Numbered from the stretch's first letter, positions 19,502 to 27,403 are shown. The stretch is DNA of 64,000 bases from UBA1413 sp964650525 (GCA_964650525.1 CAZYUA010000002.1:1-64000); one strand, 5' to 3'. Notes: generated from the letters alone by a model not told the origin. Numbers and translations are program-made.

Positions 19502-20056
19502 ATGAAACAACCCACAACCCTGGTTATCCACCCGCAGGACAGTACGACTGTTTTTCTGGAGACTATTTACCGTGATGTCCCGAATAAAACAGTGGTCACT
19601 TCCGGAGTGAAAAAGAAGGAATTGCTCCTGATGGCTGAAGGCTTTGACCGTATCATGATGATGGGGCATGGCTTCCCCTGGGGTCTCAGTTCCGTGGATG
19701 TGTTCCGCTGTCTAAGCCATACAATTGTGGATAAGTCCTGGGTGCCTCTCCTGACCCGGAAAAAGGACCCGCTTTTCATTTGGTGTCATGCTGATCAATT
19801 TGTGATGTACCACGAGCTGAAAGGATTCTATACAGGTATGTTCATCTCGGAACAGGAAGAAGCGGAATATTGTGGATTACAAGGCATTTCACAGGAGGCG
19901 GTGGATGAATCAAACGATGCCTTCAGCTCCATTTTGGCGAAGTACATTCACCTGGACTCAAAAACGATTTTTAAAAATGTCAGAAAGGAATATGGGAAGT
20001 TTGCGGCGAAAAACCCTGTGGCAGATTTCAATGTAAAGCGTTTGTTTTGCGCATGA
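19502..20056 (+). CDS. Small protein with caspase-like His/Cys motifs
   Basis: This 184-aa protein alternates hydrophobic strands and helices in a Rossmann-like or caspase-like pattern: TTLVIHP (strand), RIMMMGHGFPWG with G55-H56-G57 after a strand, and LFIWCHADQFV with C95 after the next strand. In caspase-fold peptidases (CHAT, gingipain, metacaspase) the catalytic His follows strand 3 as HG and the Cys follows strand 4, and the roughly 40-residue spacing here fits. This is inference from motif layout; the family has no function that I know. It is followed after 37 nt by a SLOG-domain gene on the same strand, so the two probably form an operon. Confidence 0.7.
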   Translation: MKQPTTLVIHPQDSTTVFLETIYRDVPNKTVVTSGVKKKELLLMAEGFDRIMMMGHGFPWGLSSVDVFRCLSHTIVDKSWVPLLTRKKDPLFIWCHADQFVMYHELKGFYTGMFISEQEEAEYCGLQGISQEAVDESNDAFSSILAKYIHLDSKTIFKNVRKEYGKFAAKNPVADFNVKRLFCA

Positions 20057-20093
20057 TATATTGAAAAATGTATTACTTTAATCCACTTAACGG

Positions 20094-20723
20094 ATGTTAA
20101 ACAAAATTGAAACCTCAAACCTGATGGGTATGACTTTTGAAGAATTTTCCGGACAGTATGACCACGAAGGTGCTGTCATTCTCCTTGAAGGGAAGCGGGA
20201 CATTCCTGAAAAAGAGAAAAATAAGCTGGTGGAACTTGGCCGGCTTCTGGCTTTAAAAACCAGCCGCATGACTTTCCGCAGCGGCAATGCTCCGGGGGCT
20301 GACTACCTCTTTTCACTGGGAATAGGAGAAGTGGCAAAGGAAAGGTTACAGGTGATTGTCCCTTATTCAGGGCACCGGAAGAAGTCAAATCTGGCTGGCA
20401 AAACCGTTTCCCTTGATGATATCAATCTCACTGATGAACCTGAAGCCATCTACCAATCCCTTCAGCACAAAAACACGGAAAGGCTGGTTGACAGATTCCT
20501 TGCCGGTGAAAGGAACCAGTACACCGTAAAGGCGGCCTATATCATCAGGGATACCCTGAAAGTTCTGGGAACGGCAAGCTTCAGTCCGGCTTCCTTCGCC
20601 ATTTTTTACGACAATCCCGCCCATCCACGCTCAGGAGGAACCGGGCACACCATGAATGTCTGTGAGATGAACAACATCCCATATATCGACCAATCGATTT
20701 GGTTTGGATGGCTATCAATTTAA
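20094..20723 (+). CDS. SLOG-like nucleotide-binding protein
   Basis: The 209-aa protein shows the SLOG (SMF/DprA-LOG) Rossmann pattern: a Gly-rich phosphate-binding loop SGNAPGAD (63-70) after a strand, LQVIVPY (85-91), and a second conserved stretch FAIFYDNP...SGGTGHTMNV (169-189) typical of YspA-like members. SLOG proteins bind or process nucleotide-derived ligands and several act as sensors or NAD-consuming effectors in conflict systems. No other domain is fused. It lies 37 nt after the caspase-like gene, which suggests a sensor plus effector pair. A DNA-processing or LOG phosphoribohydrolase activity is the alternative. Confidence 0.75.
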   Translation: MLNKIETSNLMGMTFEEFSGQYDHEGAVILLEGKRDIPEKEKNKLVELGRLLALKTSRMTFRSGNAPGADYLFSLGIGEVAKERLQVIVPYSGHRKKSNLAGKTVSLDDINLTDEPEAIYQSLQHKNTERLVDRFLAGERNQYTVKAAYIIRDTLKVLGTASFSPASFAIFYDNPAHPRSGGTGHTMNVCEMNNIPYIDQSIWFGWLSI

Positions 20724-20765
20724 TTATGAATAAATTACAATATTACTCACGTGCAATAGTTTAAT

Positions 20766-21293
20766 ATGAAAATGAACAGAAAGAAACTCATATTGCTGGT
20801 TCCGGTCCTGTTGATCCTTGGACTGGCCCTTTATTATTTCATGCCCGGACGGAGTTTGCCCCGCGACGTGAAGATTGACTACATTATGGTGGATAAAACC
20901 GCGCGGAAAATGAAGGTGTACGCCGATGGGAAACGTCTGAAGACTTACAGGATCTCATTAGGCAGGAATCCTGTGGGCGACAAGGAGTTTCAGGGAGACT
21001 ACAAAACGCCGGAAGGTGTTTATTCCATCAACACGAAAAATCCCAATAGCCGGTACCACAAAAACCTGGGGATTTCTTACCCGGATTCCGATGATGTGGC
21101 GGTTGCCCGTAAACTCGGTAAACCGGCGGGCGGGGATATCAAAATCCATGGATTGAAACCCGGACTGGGATATATCGGCAAATTCCACCTCTGGCTAGAC
21201 TGGACACAAGGCTGTATTGCCGTTACCAATCCCGAAATTGACGAGCTTTATGACAGGGTTGCCACTGGGACGAAGATAGAAATCAAACCGTAA
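20766..21293 (+). CDS. L,D-transpeptidase (YkuD family)
   Basis: This 175-aa protein has an N-terminal membrane anchor or signal (residues 8-26) and a YkuD catalytic domain. The signature HG...H..W...QGCIAV is present with H128 and the nucleophile C150. Such enzymes act in the periplasm, forming 3-3 peptidoglycan crosslinks or attaching lipoproteins to the wall. The domain is compact, without LysM or peptidoglycan-binding modules. It starts 42 nt after the SLOG gene but its function points to the following cell-wall genes (phosphodiester-glycosidase-like, MepA-like). Confidence 0.88.
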   Translation: MKMNRKKLILLVPVLLILGLALYYFMPGRSLPRDVKIDYIMVDKTARKMKVYADGKRLKTYRISLGRNPVGDKEFQGDYKTPEGVYSINTKNPNSRYHKNLGISYPDSDDVAVARKLGKPAGGDIKIHGLKPGLGYIGKFHLWLDWTQGCIAVTNPEIDELYDRVATGTKIEIKP

Positions 21294-21305
21294 ACCTTTC
21301 TCACC

Positions 21306-22139
21306 TTACCTTATTCTTCCTTCCAGATAGAATGGTGAATTCTTCCGGAACCACAATTTCCTGAGTGGAATTGAGCTGAAGTGGTATGTCTTATGTTTAC
21401 CTTTAAATTTATACTCCAGCGAATTGCCCCCATCAAGGGGATAAACAAATTCAAGACCGTGAGCCTGCATGACTTGCCTGACATCCGCCCAGCAAACCAG
21501 AGAGTTTCCCTTTCCTGATATGTAAAACAGATGTCCATCCTTGATAGATAAGAATGGGAAAAAATTCAAACAGCGATATGTTTTGTGGACTTTTACATCC
21601 CTGCCGAATTTATAGGGCAGCTGGAGTATTGTGGGAAACCGGTTTTCCCGGCCTTTCTGGAACAGCATCATTTCTCCCTCTGAATTGATGCCCAGGAGGC
21701 TTTTCCCTGGTACCATTTCATTGATTTTTTCGCCGTCAGATTTCATACCGGTAGAAGGTGAAAAATCTTTTAGAAAGAAAACAGTATTAAAAATAATAGC
21801 AGCATCAGGTGAAAAGGTGTCATTTCCGACCGGTTCAAAGATCACATTCCGGAACCTGTAATTTTTCAGCGGAATCTTTACGACCAACAGTTGGTCTCTG
21901 AACAACCTGTTAAGCAAATTAGCCTTATTATTGCCGTAATCTCTTGATATATTGTACACATATGTTCGGAAATAAGATTCATCCCGTTCGTTTACAGGTT
22001 GAAGACGCGCCTCCTTAACAGGAAATTTGCTCATGGCATTTCTTCTGGTATGATTTCTTGAAATCCATAAGGCAGTTGTTGCCAGAATAATTAGCACCAA
22101 CAATATCATTCTCAGTATCCTTATGAGCGTCTTATTCAT
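21306..22139 (-). CDS. Phosphodiester-glycosidase-like exported protein
   Basis: From the chosen ATG at 22139 the protein has 277 aa, with an N-terminal membrane helix (ILRMILLVLIILATTALWI) and an extracytoplasmic domain. Near the C-terminus it reads FVYPLDGGNSLEYKFKG, which resembles the LDGGxS motif of the NAGPA-type phosphodiester glycosidase domain. Also in keeping with that family is a GINSEGE segment. Members of this family hydrolyse sugar phosphodiesters of the cell surface, but the substrate here is unknown. The longer start at 22184 would overlap the upstream 126-aa ORF, so the shorter one is preferred. The two genes are 16 nt apart and probably co-transcribed. Confidence 0.65.
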   Translation of the reverse strand: MNKTLIRILRMILLVLIILATTALWISRNHTRRNAMSKFPVKEARLQPVNERDESYFRTYVYNISRDYGNNKANLLNRLFRDQLLVVKIPLKNYRFRNVIFEPVGNDTFSPDAAIIFNTVFFLKDFSPSTGMKSDGEKINEMVPGKSLLGINSEGEMMLFQKGRENRFPTILQLPYKFGRDVKVHKTYRCLNFFPFLSIKDGHLFYISGKGNSLVCWADVRQVMQAHGLEFVYPLDGGNSLEYKFKGKHKTYHFSSIPLRKLWFRKNSPFYLEGRIR

Positions 22140-22155
22140 AATCCAAATATAAGGA

Positions 22156-22536
22156 TCAGAAATCAGAAGTTGTGAATATTTCAATTTCCCTGTATTTTCC
22201 TGATAATAAAAGTGATTCCATCCAGGAAAAACGATCGGTCTTCTCTCCGTCAGTTCCTGTCTTTAAAGTTTTGGAAAACTTCTCCCTGAGAAATGATTCT
22301 GACCAGATACAATCAAGGGGTCTTTTACCGGTCCCGTTTACTCCGTATAAGATTACGGCACCTTTCATTAAAGGGACTGATGAAACGATCTGTTTGTAGG
22401 ATTCCCTGGTTTTCATGCTACTATACCGGTACATCGATACCCCCTCCCGGTCGGGATGTTTTATCCTTTCCTTCTTCAGGTTAAACACCCTGGCATTTTC
22501 ATCGTAAATTTTGAATTTTAATGAATCAAGGTTCAT
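22156..22536 (-). CDS. Hypothetical protein, 126 aa
   Basis: I do not recognise this protein. It is charged, without a signal peptide or membrane helix, and contains a short hydrophobic strand followed by Gly (GAVILYGVNGTGK) that is not a true Walker motif. It precedes the phosphodiester-glycosidase-like gene by 16 nt on the same strand, and a TAACTTTG box lies 41 nt upstream of its start, which supports expression. Competing plus-strand ORFs here are shorter. Treat it as a probable but unproven gene. Confidence 0.5.
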   Translation of the reverse strand: MNLDSLKFKIYDENARVFNLKKERIKHPDREGVSMYRYSSMKTRESYKQIVSSVPLMKGAVILYGVNGTGKRPLDCIWSESFLREKFSKTLKTGTDGEKTDRFSWMESLLLSGKYREIEIFTTSDF

Positions 22537-22576
22537 ATTACGTGTATTAAGTTCTTAAACTGCAGGCAGATGGTTG

Positions 22577-22584
22577 CAAAGTTA
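22577..22584 (-). promoter_or_regulatory. Bacteroidota-type -7 box TAACTTTG
   Basis: Read on the minus strand this is TAACTTTG, an exact TAnnTTTG match 41 nt upstream of the 126-aa gene starting at 22536. No clear -33 TTTG is visible, so the support is moderate. Confidence 0.35.
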
Positions 22585-22765
22585 CAGGAACTTCAGGTAG
22601 TTTTCTGATTTCTACAAGCTTGCAGAAACATGGATGTGAAATTTGTTATGCAGACTTTTGACACTGTTTCTGGTCCGGGAAACATGAACATGGAACTTCT
22701 CACCATCGATGGCGGACGATTTTGCATGGAGATAAACCGGATTTATTAACTAGATTTGAATCACA

Positions 22766-23482
22766 ATGAAGAAAACCGGGTCAGTTTTATTGGTCGTTTG
22801 TACAATTGCCGCCGTTGTTGTTGCCGCACCGCACCTGTTTCAAAGGAACGGGGGGGAGAGCATTTCCCGCGGAACTGCCGGTAACGGAAGTTTTACTAAC
22901 AGTTACCTCTTGCATTACCGGACGGGAAACGTCAGTTATTTCAGCCCCGTAAGTTATTTCCTGATGGGAAATGGCTATGTCCATTCCAGACTGTATCGAA
23001 CGCTTGAAGGCACCTATTCGGAATGTGAAAAAACTTGCCAGGGGATTCGATTCAGGATCATGGAGTGTTCGGCAAAAAGAGGGGAAAAACTTACCCTGCA
23101 CAAGACCCACCAGAATGGCCTGAGTGTCGATTTTATGGTCCCCAAAGTGAAAAACGGAAGGCAATCCCGGCTGTTCGACCGTATAGGTCTATGGCATTAT
23201 CTTCTGGAGTTTGACGAAGAAGGAAAGCTTGAGTTGGATCAGAATACCTGTATTGATTTTGAGACCATGGGAAAACACATTCTTGCCCTCGACGATGCCG
23301 CCAGGTCCAACGGATTGTTCATCAAAAAAGTGATCCTGAAGATTAACCTGAAGGACGATCTCTTTCAGACAGTACCAGGCAGGGAGATCAGACGCCGGGG
23401 AATCCCCTTTGCCAAAAGCCTGCCACCCGCCGTGGACCGCTTGCACGACGACCACTACCACGTGGATTTCGGGGTACAATGA
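22766..23482 (+). CDS. MepA-like (penicillin-insensitive) murein endopeptidase
   Basis: The 238-aa protein starts with a signal or membrane helix (residues 6-21) and has the metal-binding signatures of LAS-type murein endopeptidases: KTHQNGLSVDF (H115, D122) and DDHYHVDFG at the C-terminus (H233, H235 region). MepA enzymes cleave D-Ala-mDAP crosslinks in the periplasm. It lies in a small group of cell-wall genes with the L,D-transpeptidase at 20766. A TAGATTTG box at 22751-22758, just 7 nt before the ATG, could give a nearly leaderless transcript, though I see no clear -33 element. Confidence 0.85.
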   Translation: MKKTGSVLLVVCTIAAVVVAAPHLFQRNGGESISRGTAGNGSFTNSYLLHYRTGNVSYFSPVSYFLMGNGYVHSRLYRTLEGTYSECEKTCQGIRFRIMECSAKRGEKLTLHKTHQNGLSVDFMVPKVKNGRQSRLFDRIGLWHYLLEFDEEGKLELDQNTCIDFETMGKHILALDDAARSNGLFIKKVILKINLKDDLFQTVPGREIRRRGIPFAKSLPPAVDRLHDDHYHVDFGVQ

Positions 23483-23582
23483 TCACAATTATTCTTTCTT
23501 TTTAAGAAATTTCCAATTATGTATAGTTACAGAATTGTCGGGTTAAATACAAATATGACTTTAAGAAATATCGTCTAATGCA

Positions 23583-23858
23583 TTATTTAAACAAGTCGGA
23601 ATGGGTACCAGTACCAACCAACCATATTTCTTTATTTAGTTCATCAATAAGATAAAGCAGCAACCAGTCTGGCTTTATGTGTGCACACCAGGTATCAGCG
23701 AAATTCCCGCTTAATTTATGCGGTCTGTAAGTAGGCGGTAACTGGCTTTTTTCAGAAAGCAATGAAATGGTCTTTTCAAGCAGATTGAGCTTGAATTTCC
23801 GTTTTGAAACAGTTGTAAAATCTTTCTTGAACTTTGATGTATAATGAATCTGGTACAT
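23583..23858 (-). CDS. yafQ: YafQ-family mRNA interferase toxin
   Basis: The 91-aa protein matches the RelE/YafQ ribosome-dependent mRNA endonuclease family in length and in key residues: H47, H60, D64, H86 and F90 correspond to the E. coli YafQ set H50, H63, D67, H87, F91. The closing GTGTHSDLF is typical. It follows the antitoxin gene with only 2 nt between them, so the pair is one operon. The catalytic set is intact, so the toxin should be active if translated. Confidence 0.88.
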   Translation of the reverse strand: MYQIHYTSKFKKDFTTVSKRKFKLNLLEKTISLLSEKSQLPPTYRPHKLSGNFADTWCAHIKPDWLLLYLIDELNKEIWLVGTGTHSDLFK

Positions 23859-23860
23859 AA

Positions 23861-24286
23861 TTATGCTTCGAGCTGCTTAAAGAGATCTTTCACATCTTTT
23901 GCCTTATACCCTTTTTTTGCCCGCGCATTTTTAACAGACTGTATCGTCTCATCGTTAGGGATATCTTCAAATTCAATATCTTTCCCGGCTTTTGAGAGAT
24001 CTCTGAGCAATCCGATAAGATATTTCCCCCTTAGGGTTGCAGGGCTGATTTTTACGGTTACTGCTTCTTGATTTATGTTCTCAAGCCTGGTTTCAGCTTC
24101 ATTCAATTCCATATAATTCGCCTTCCCGGACACAATTTCATTCAGTTCACCCGCCAGATATTTCTGATTTCTGATGAAGTCTTCACTTTCAGGAATAATT
24201 TCGACTTCATCCCTGCTGAATTTGCTCAAAAGCCAAATGAATTTGTCGAAAATTTTGTCATTGATCCTTAACCGGACTGTCTGCAT
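23861..24286 (-). CDS. Double-length antitoxin for the YafQ toxin
   Basis: From the preferred ATG at 24286 the protein has 141 aa. Two halves are visible. Residues 1-70 (TVRLRINDKIFDKF.WLLSKF...LNEIVSGKANYMELNEAE) resemble a stand-alone Bacteroidota antitoxin of about 70 aa. Residues 72-141 (AVTVKISPATLRGKYLIGLLRDL...KKGYKAKDVKDLFKQ) resemble a second short antitoxin. The toxin lies 2 nt downstream. The longer start at 24346 adds residues that do not look conserved. Either the family is naturally this long or two antitoxin genes have fused. The C-terminus next to the toxin gene is expected to wrap the toxin. Confidence 0.75.
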   Translation of the reverse strand: MQTVRLRINDKIFDKFIWLLSKFSRDEVEIIPESEDFIRNQKYLAGELNEIVSGKANYMELNEAETRLENINQEAVTVKISPATLRGKYLIGLLRDLSKAGKDIEFEDIPNDETIQSVKNARAKKGYKAKDVKDLFKQLEA

Positions 24287-24403
24287 GGTTTCTTTTTTTA
24301 TCAAATATAGTGATTTTCCAGACCCCCTGACCGCCTTTTCGGTCACCCCTTAACCGGAAAGGATAATTATAGTTAATAAGGAACCTTGACGCAACATTCC
24401 GGC

Positions 24404-24411
24404 TATCTTTG
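24404..24411 (+). promoter_or_regulatory. Bacteroidota-type -7 box TATCTTTG
   Basis: TATCTTTG is an exact TAnnTTTG match about 114 nt upstream of the rSAM-associated lipoprotein start. A TTG at 24386-24388 is somewhat close for a -33 element (15-nt spacer). It would leave a long 5' leader. Confidence 0.35.
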
Positions 24412-24525
24412 AGTCTTCCTTGTAAGACCACCGGATTGAAACCGCATCTTCGATGCCTTAACCGGTATGAATGCATAAAGTTTTTTATTATAAGGCCTTG
24501 CAAAACAGCCATTAAAGTACTTTTT

Positions 24526-24891
24526 ATGAAACGGGGATGGATTCGTAAACTGATCGGCGGACTGAGCTTCGGCTCGGCACTTTTTATCTTTCAGGCCTGC
24601 TACGGCACACCGCAGGACCTGAATCCCGACATGCTCGTCGAAGGTACCGTGAAATCTGCAGCCTCGGGACTTCCCGTCAAGGGAATCAAAGTCTCCGTCC
24701 CTGATTCCGGAAGTTCGCAAATCACAGGGGCCGACGGGAAATACTCCCTCTGGACCATGTTCACCGACAGCACCCGGGTTTCCTTCGAAGACACCGACCT
24801 CTCCGCCGATGGTGCCTTCCTGAAAAAAGACACCCTGATCGCCGTTCCGCAGGAGCGCGTGCAGCTGAATGTGATGCTTGCTCCCAAATAA
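24526..24891 (+). CDS. rSAM-associated putative lipoprotein
   Basis: The chosen ATG at 24526 gives a 121-aa lipoprotein precursor with an N-terminal hydrophobic segment and lipobox cysteine in FQACYGTP. After it the protein has the form of a small beta-sandwich (VEGTVKSAASGLPVKGIKVSV, GADGKYSLW), like carboxypeptidase-regulatory domains. Bacteroidota carry families of such lipoproteins next to a dedicated radical SAM enzyme (the rSAM/lipoprotein system, TIGR04134/TIGR04133). The next gene is that enzyme and begins at the base after this stop codon. The CYGTP context after the lipobox is characteristic. The modification is not known to me. Confidence 0.8.
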   Translation: MKRGWIRKLIGGLSFGSALFIFQACYGTPQDLNPDMLVEGTVKSAASGLPVKGIKVSVPDSGSSQITGADGKYSLWTMFTDSTRVSFEDTDLSADGAFLKKDTLIAVPQERVQLNVMLAPK

Positions 24892-25941
24892 ATGCTTACG
24901 TCCCTCAGAAAACAGGCATTCCGGCTATTCCGGGAATCGGAAACCCGCCACCACGAACTGAATTATCTATTCTGGGAATGCACGACCCGCTGCAATCTCC
25001 ATTGCCGCCACTGCGGAAGCGATTGCTCCAAAGACTCCGCATTTCCCGACATGCCCCTGGAAGACTTCCTCGCGGCTCTCGACACCATCGAAAACCCGGC
25101 GAAAAACCTGACGGTCGTGCTGACCGGCGGGGAACCCCTTCTGCGTAAAGACCTGGAACAATGCGGACTGGAAATCAGGAAGCGGGGTATGCGCTGGTCC
25201 ATGGTCACCAACGGCCACCTCTACGACGAAGTGAGACACGGTTCCCTGTTGGGAGCCGGACTGGGGGCACTGACCATCAGCCTCGACGGACTGGAGGGCT
25301 CCCACAACTGGCTGCGGAATTCCTCCGCTAGCTTCGGCAGGGTGACCGGGGCCATCGCCCTGGCCGCCTCCTCACCCCGCCTTAACTTCGACGTGGTCAC
25401 CTGCGTAAACCGGAACAACTTCGGCGAGCTTCCCCAAATCAGAGAGACCCTCCTGAATCTGGGCGTCAAAGCCTGGCGGCTCTTCACCATTATCCCCATC
25501 GGAAGAGCTAAGGATATCCCGGAACTCCGGCTGACCAACGAACAATTCACCGGACTCATGGAATTCATCGCCGAAGCCCGCAAAGCCGGCGACATGAAGG
25601 TCAGCTTCAGTTGCGAAGGTTACGTTGGCCCGTATGAATCCCTCGTCCGCGATACCCCTTTCTTCTGCAGGGCGGGCATCAACATCGGGTCAGTCCTGAT
25701 CGACGGCTCCATTTCCGCCTGTCCCAACACCGACCGCTCCTTCGCCCAGGGAAACATCTACCACGACAACTTTTTCCAGGTATGGCAATCGCAATTTAAG
25801 CCCTTCAGAGAGCGCAGCTGGATGCGCCGGGGGCAATGCGCCCAATGCCCCGAATTCAGGGAATGTCGCGGAAACGGCTTCCACAACTGGCACGGCGACA
25901 AACAAAACGTCCTGGTGTGCCACTATGAAAAAATCGGATGA
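24892..25941 (+). CDS. Radical SAM/SPASM enzyme of the rSAM/lipoprotein system
   Basis: This 349-aa enzyme has the radical SAM CX3CX2C motif (C34, C38, C41 in CNLHCRHC) and a C-terminal SPASM-like set of cysteines (FFCRAG, SACPNT, CAQCPEFRECRG, VCHYE) for auxiliary 4Fe-4S clusters. LTGGEP is present near residue 78-83. Such enzymes modify peptides or proteins. The gene starts directly after the lipoprotein stop codon, so the two are translationally coupled and the lipoprotein is the likely substrate. GC content is higher than in the flanking toxin-antitoxin and ATPase genes. Confidence 0.88.
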   Translation: MLTSLRKQAFRLFRESETRHHELNYLFWECTTRCNLHCRHCGSDCSKDSAFPDMPLEDFLAALDTIENPAKNLTVVLTGGEPLLRKDLEQCGLEIRKRGMRWSMVTNGHLYDEVRHGSLLGAGLGALTISLDGLEGSHNWLRNSSASFGRVTGAIALAASSPRLNFDVVTCVNRNNFGELPQIRETLLNLGVKAWRLFTIIPIGRAKDIPELRLTNEQFTGLMEFIAEARKAGDMKVSFSCEGYVGPYESLVRDTPFFCRAGINIGSVLIDGSISACPNTDRSFAQGNIYHDNFFQVWQSQFKPFRERSWMRRGQCAQCPEFRECRGNGFHNWHGDKQNVLVCHYEKIG

Positions 25942-25975
25942 GTTCCTCAACTGTGCAGTAGTACTTCACGCAAGG

Positions 25976-27238
25976 TCAAATTTGTTTGCACAGCCATTCC
26001 GTAACCGGAACAACTTCAATGGTTTTACCGTCAACAGGAATTTCCAGTCTTTCATCCATGGTTATAATGGTCATTTTTTGCGGATTTAGTTCAAGGGCAG
26101 CGGTTTGAAGTGCCCTGACTTCCCTGTTTCTGGTTTTGGGATCCCGGATTGTCCAACACACCTGTATCAGCTCCAGAATTGTCCTGTTTTGGTAAATCAC
26201 GAAATCTACCTCTATGGTCTTCTTAAAATAATAGAGTTCGTATTGGCTTGTTTGTCGTCGCCTGAAAAGTTCCAGAAAAACGATATTCTCAAGAAGGTGA
26301 CCTTGATTGGGTGTGGTCAGTGCTCCTGCCAAAACGGAAAAAGCTACATCTACCATGTAAATTTTCCGGTAGCGGAGTGACTCCTGATTTTTAAAAGAAA
26401 ACTTCGGCAGAGTCAAAAAAAGCCAGGCTTCTTCCATAAAGGAAACATAGTTTCTGGCTGTGTTGTCACTTCCCAAATTGAATATTTTCCTCAGCCGGTT
26501 ATAACTGATCTCAGTTGCACTGTTACCCGCCAACCATACTGCCATTTCCCGAAAGGAGCGAATATGCCTTATTTTATGCCTGTACATGATATCACGGGTC
26601 ACTATGGCATTAAACAGTGTGGAGATGTAGGGGTATCTTGATTCTCCGGCAATGATGTCGGGAAAACCACCAGAGGTGAAATATTGTTCGAAGTAACCGA
26701 TAATCAGACCTTTATCTTTTGCAGTGATCATTTCCCGGGTATTTACTCCTTTGGCCGCTAAAAACTCCTTAAATGAAAAAGGGAGTAATTCGACCAAAGA
26801 AAAACGACCTGTAAGATGCGTGGCCAACTCACTGCTTAATAATTTTGAATTGGATCCGGTTAATATTAATTTGAAATTGCTTCGTTGCAGGCGGTTTACA
26901 AAAAGATGCCAGCCTTCCACATTTTGAATTTCATCGAGAATCAACCTCCCGAACGTACCATATACAGCGTACAAACCTTCAAGCAGTTGATCAAGGTCAG
27001 GAGCGGTTATCCCGACCAATCTTTCATCGTCCAGGTTGAGATATGCATAAGGTAAATCCTGAAGTGCCCTGTGTGCAAGGGTGGATTTGCCAGACCTTCT
27101 GACACCAGTGATTATCTGCACCAAACGGGTTTCTGTACTTACCGATGCCTCTCTATCCCTGGGAACCCACCCTGTCTCCAGAATTAACTTTATCTCATCC
27201 CGTTGTTCCGCAATGATTTGCCTGAAATTCAAATCCAT
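25976..27238 (-). CDS. AAA ATPase with DUF4143
   Basis: The 420-aa protein has an N-terminal AAA module with Walker A GVRRSGKST (45-53), Walker B LILDEIQNVEGW (about 97-108) and the sensor-like LTGSNSKLLS, followed by the DUF4143 region (EFLAAKG onward) that ends in a nuclease-fold-like part (YYFKKTIEVDFVIYQNRTILELIQVCW, an EVDF...E.Q pattern). Proteins of this type are very numerous in Bacteroidota and archaea, and their function is unsettled. The upstream region carries a -7 box at 27258-27265 and two identical-type palindromes that overlap the promoter, so the gene is probably autoregulated or under a dedicated repressor. Confidence 0.88.
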   Translation of the reverse strand: MDLNFRQIIAEQRDEIKLILETGWVPRDREASVSTETRLVQIITGVRRSGKSTLAHRALQDLPYAYLNLDDERLVGITAPDLDQLLEGLYAVYGTFGRLILDEIQNVEGWHLFVNRLQRSNFKLILTGSNSKLLSSELATHLTGRFSLVELLPFSFKEFLAAKGVNTREMITAKDKGLIIGYFEQYFTSGGFPDIIAGESRYPYISTLFNAIVTRDIMYRHKIRHIRSFREMAVWLAGNSATEISYNRLRKIFNLGSDNTARNYVSFMEEAWLFLTLPKFSFKNQESLRYRKIYMVDVAFSVLAGALTTPNQGHLLENIVFLELFRRRQTSQYELYYFKKTIEVDFVIYQNRTILELIQVCWTIRDPKTRNREVRALQTAALELNPQKMTIITMDERLEIPVDGKTIEVVPVTEWLCKQI

Positions 27239-27257
27239 ATCAGTTGCATTGAATAAT

Positions 27258-27265
27258 CAAAAATA
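27258..27265 (-). promoter_or_regulatory. Bacteroidota-type -7 box TATTTTTG
   Basis: On the minus strand this reads TATTTTTG, 19 nt upstream of the DUF4143 ATPase start at 27238. The first palindrome (27271-27292) begins 5 nt upstream of it and covers the place of the -33 element. Confidence 0.5.
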
Positions 27266-27270
27266 CAATT

Positions 27271-27324
27271 TATTCGCAATATACTGCGAATATTTGGCTT
27301 TTTATTCGCAACATACTGCGAATA
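27271..27324. promoter_or_regulatory. Twin palindromic operator-like sites
   Basis: Two 22-bp sites of the form TATTCGCA-N6-TGCGAATA lie at 27271-27292 and 27303-27324. The arms are perfect 8-bp inverted repeats in both, and the 6-nt spacers differ at one base (ATATAC, ACATAC). Centre-to-centre distance is 32 bp, about three helical turns, so two dimers could bind on one face. The proximal site overlaps the -33 region of the ATPase promoter. Confidence 0.75.
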
Positions 27325-27403
27325 AAATACAAAATCGCACACAAACCGGACCTGGAGGTATTTTATTAGGAAATTTTCTCTATCTTTAGACAAAATTGCT
27401 CAA

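Noticed and set aside
22630..22749. 39-codon ORF before the MepA-like gene
   Set aside because: It is in frame from an ATG at 22630 to a TAA, but the sequence has no known relative and no upstream promoter or Shine-Dalgarno that I can see.
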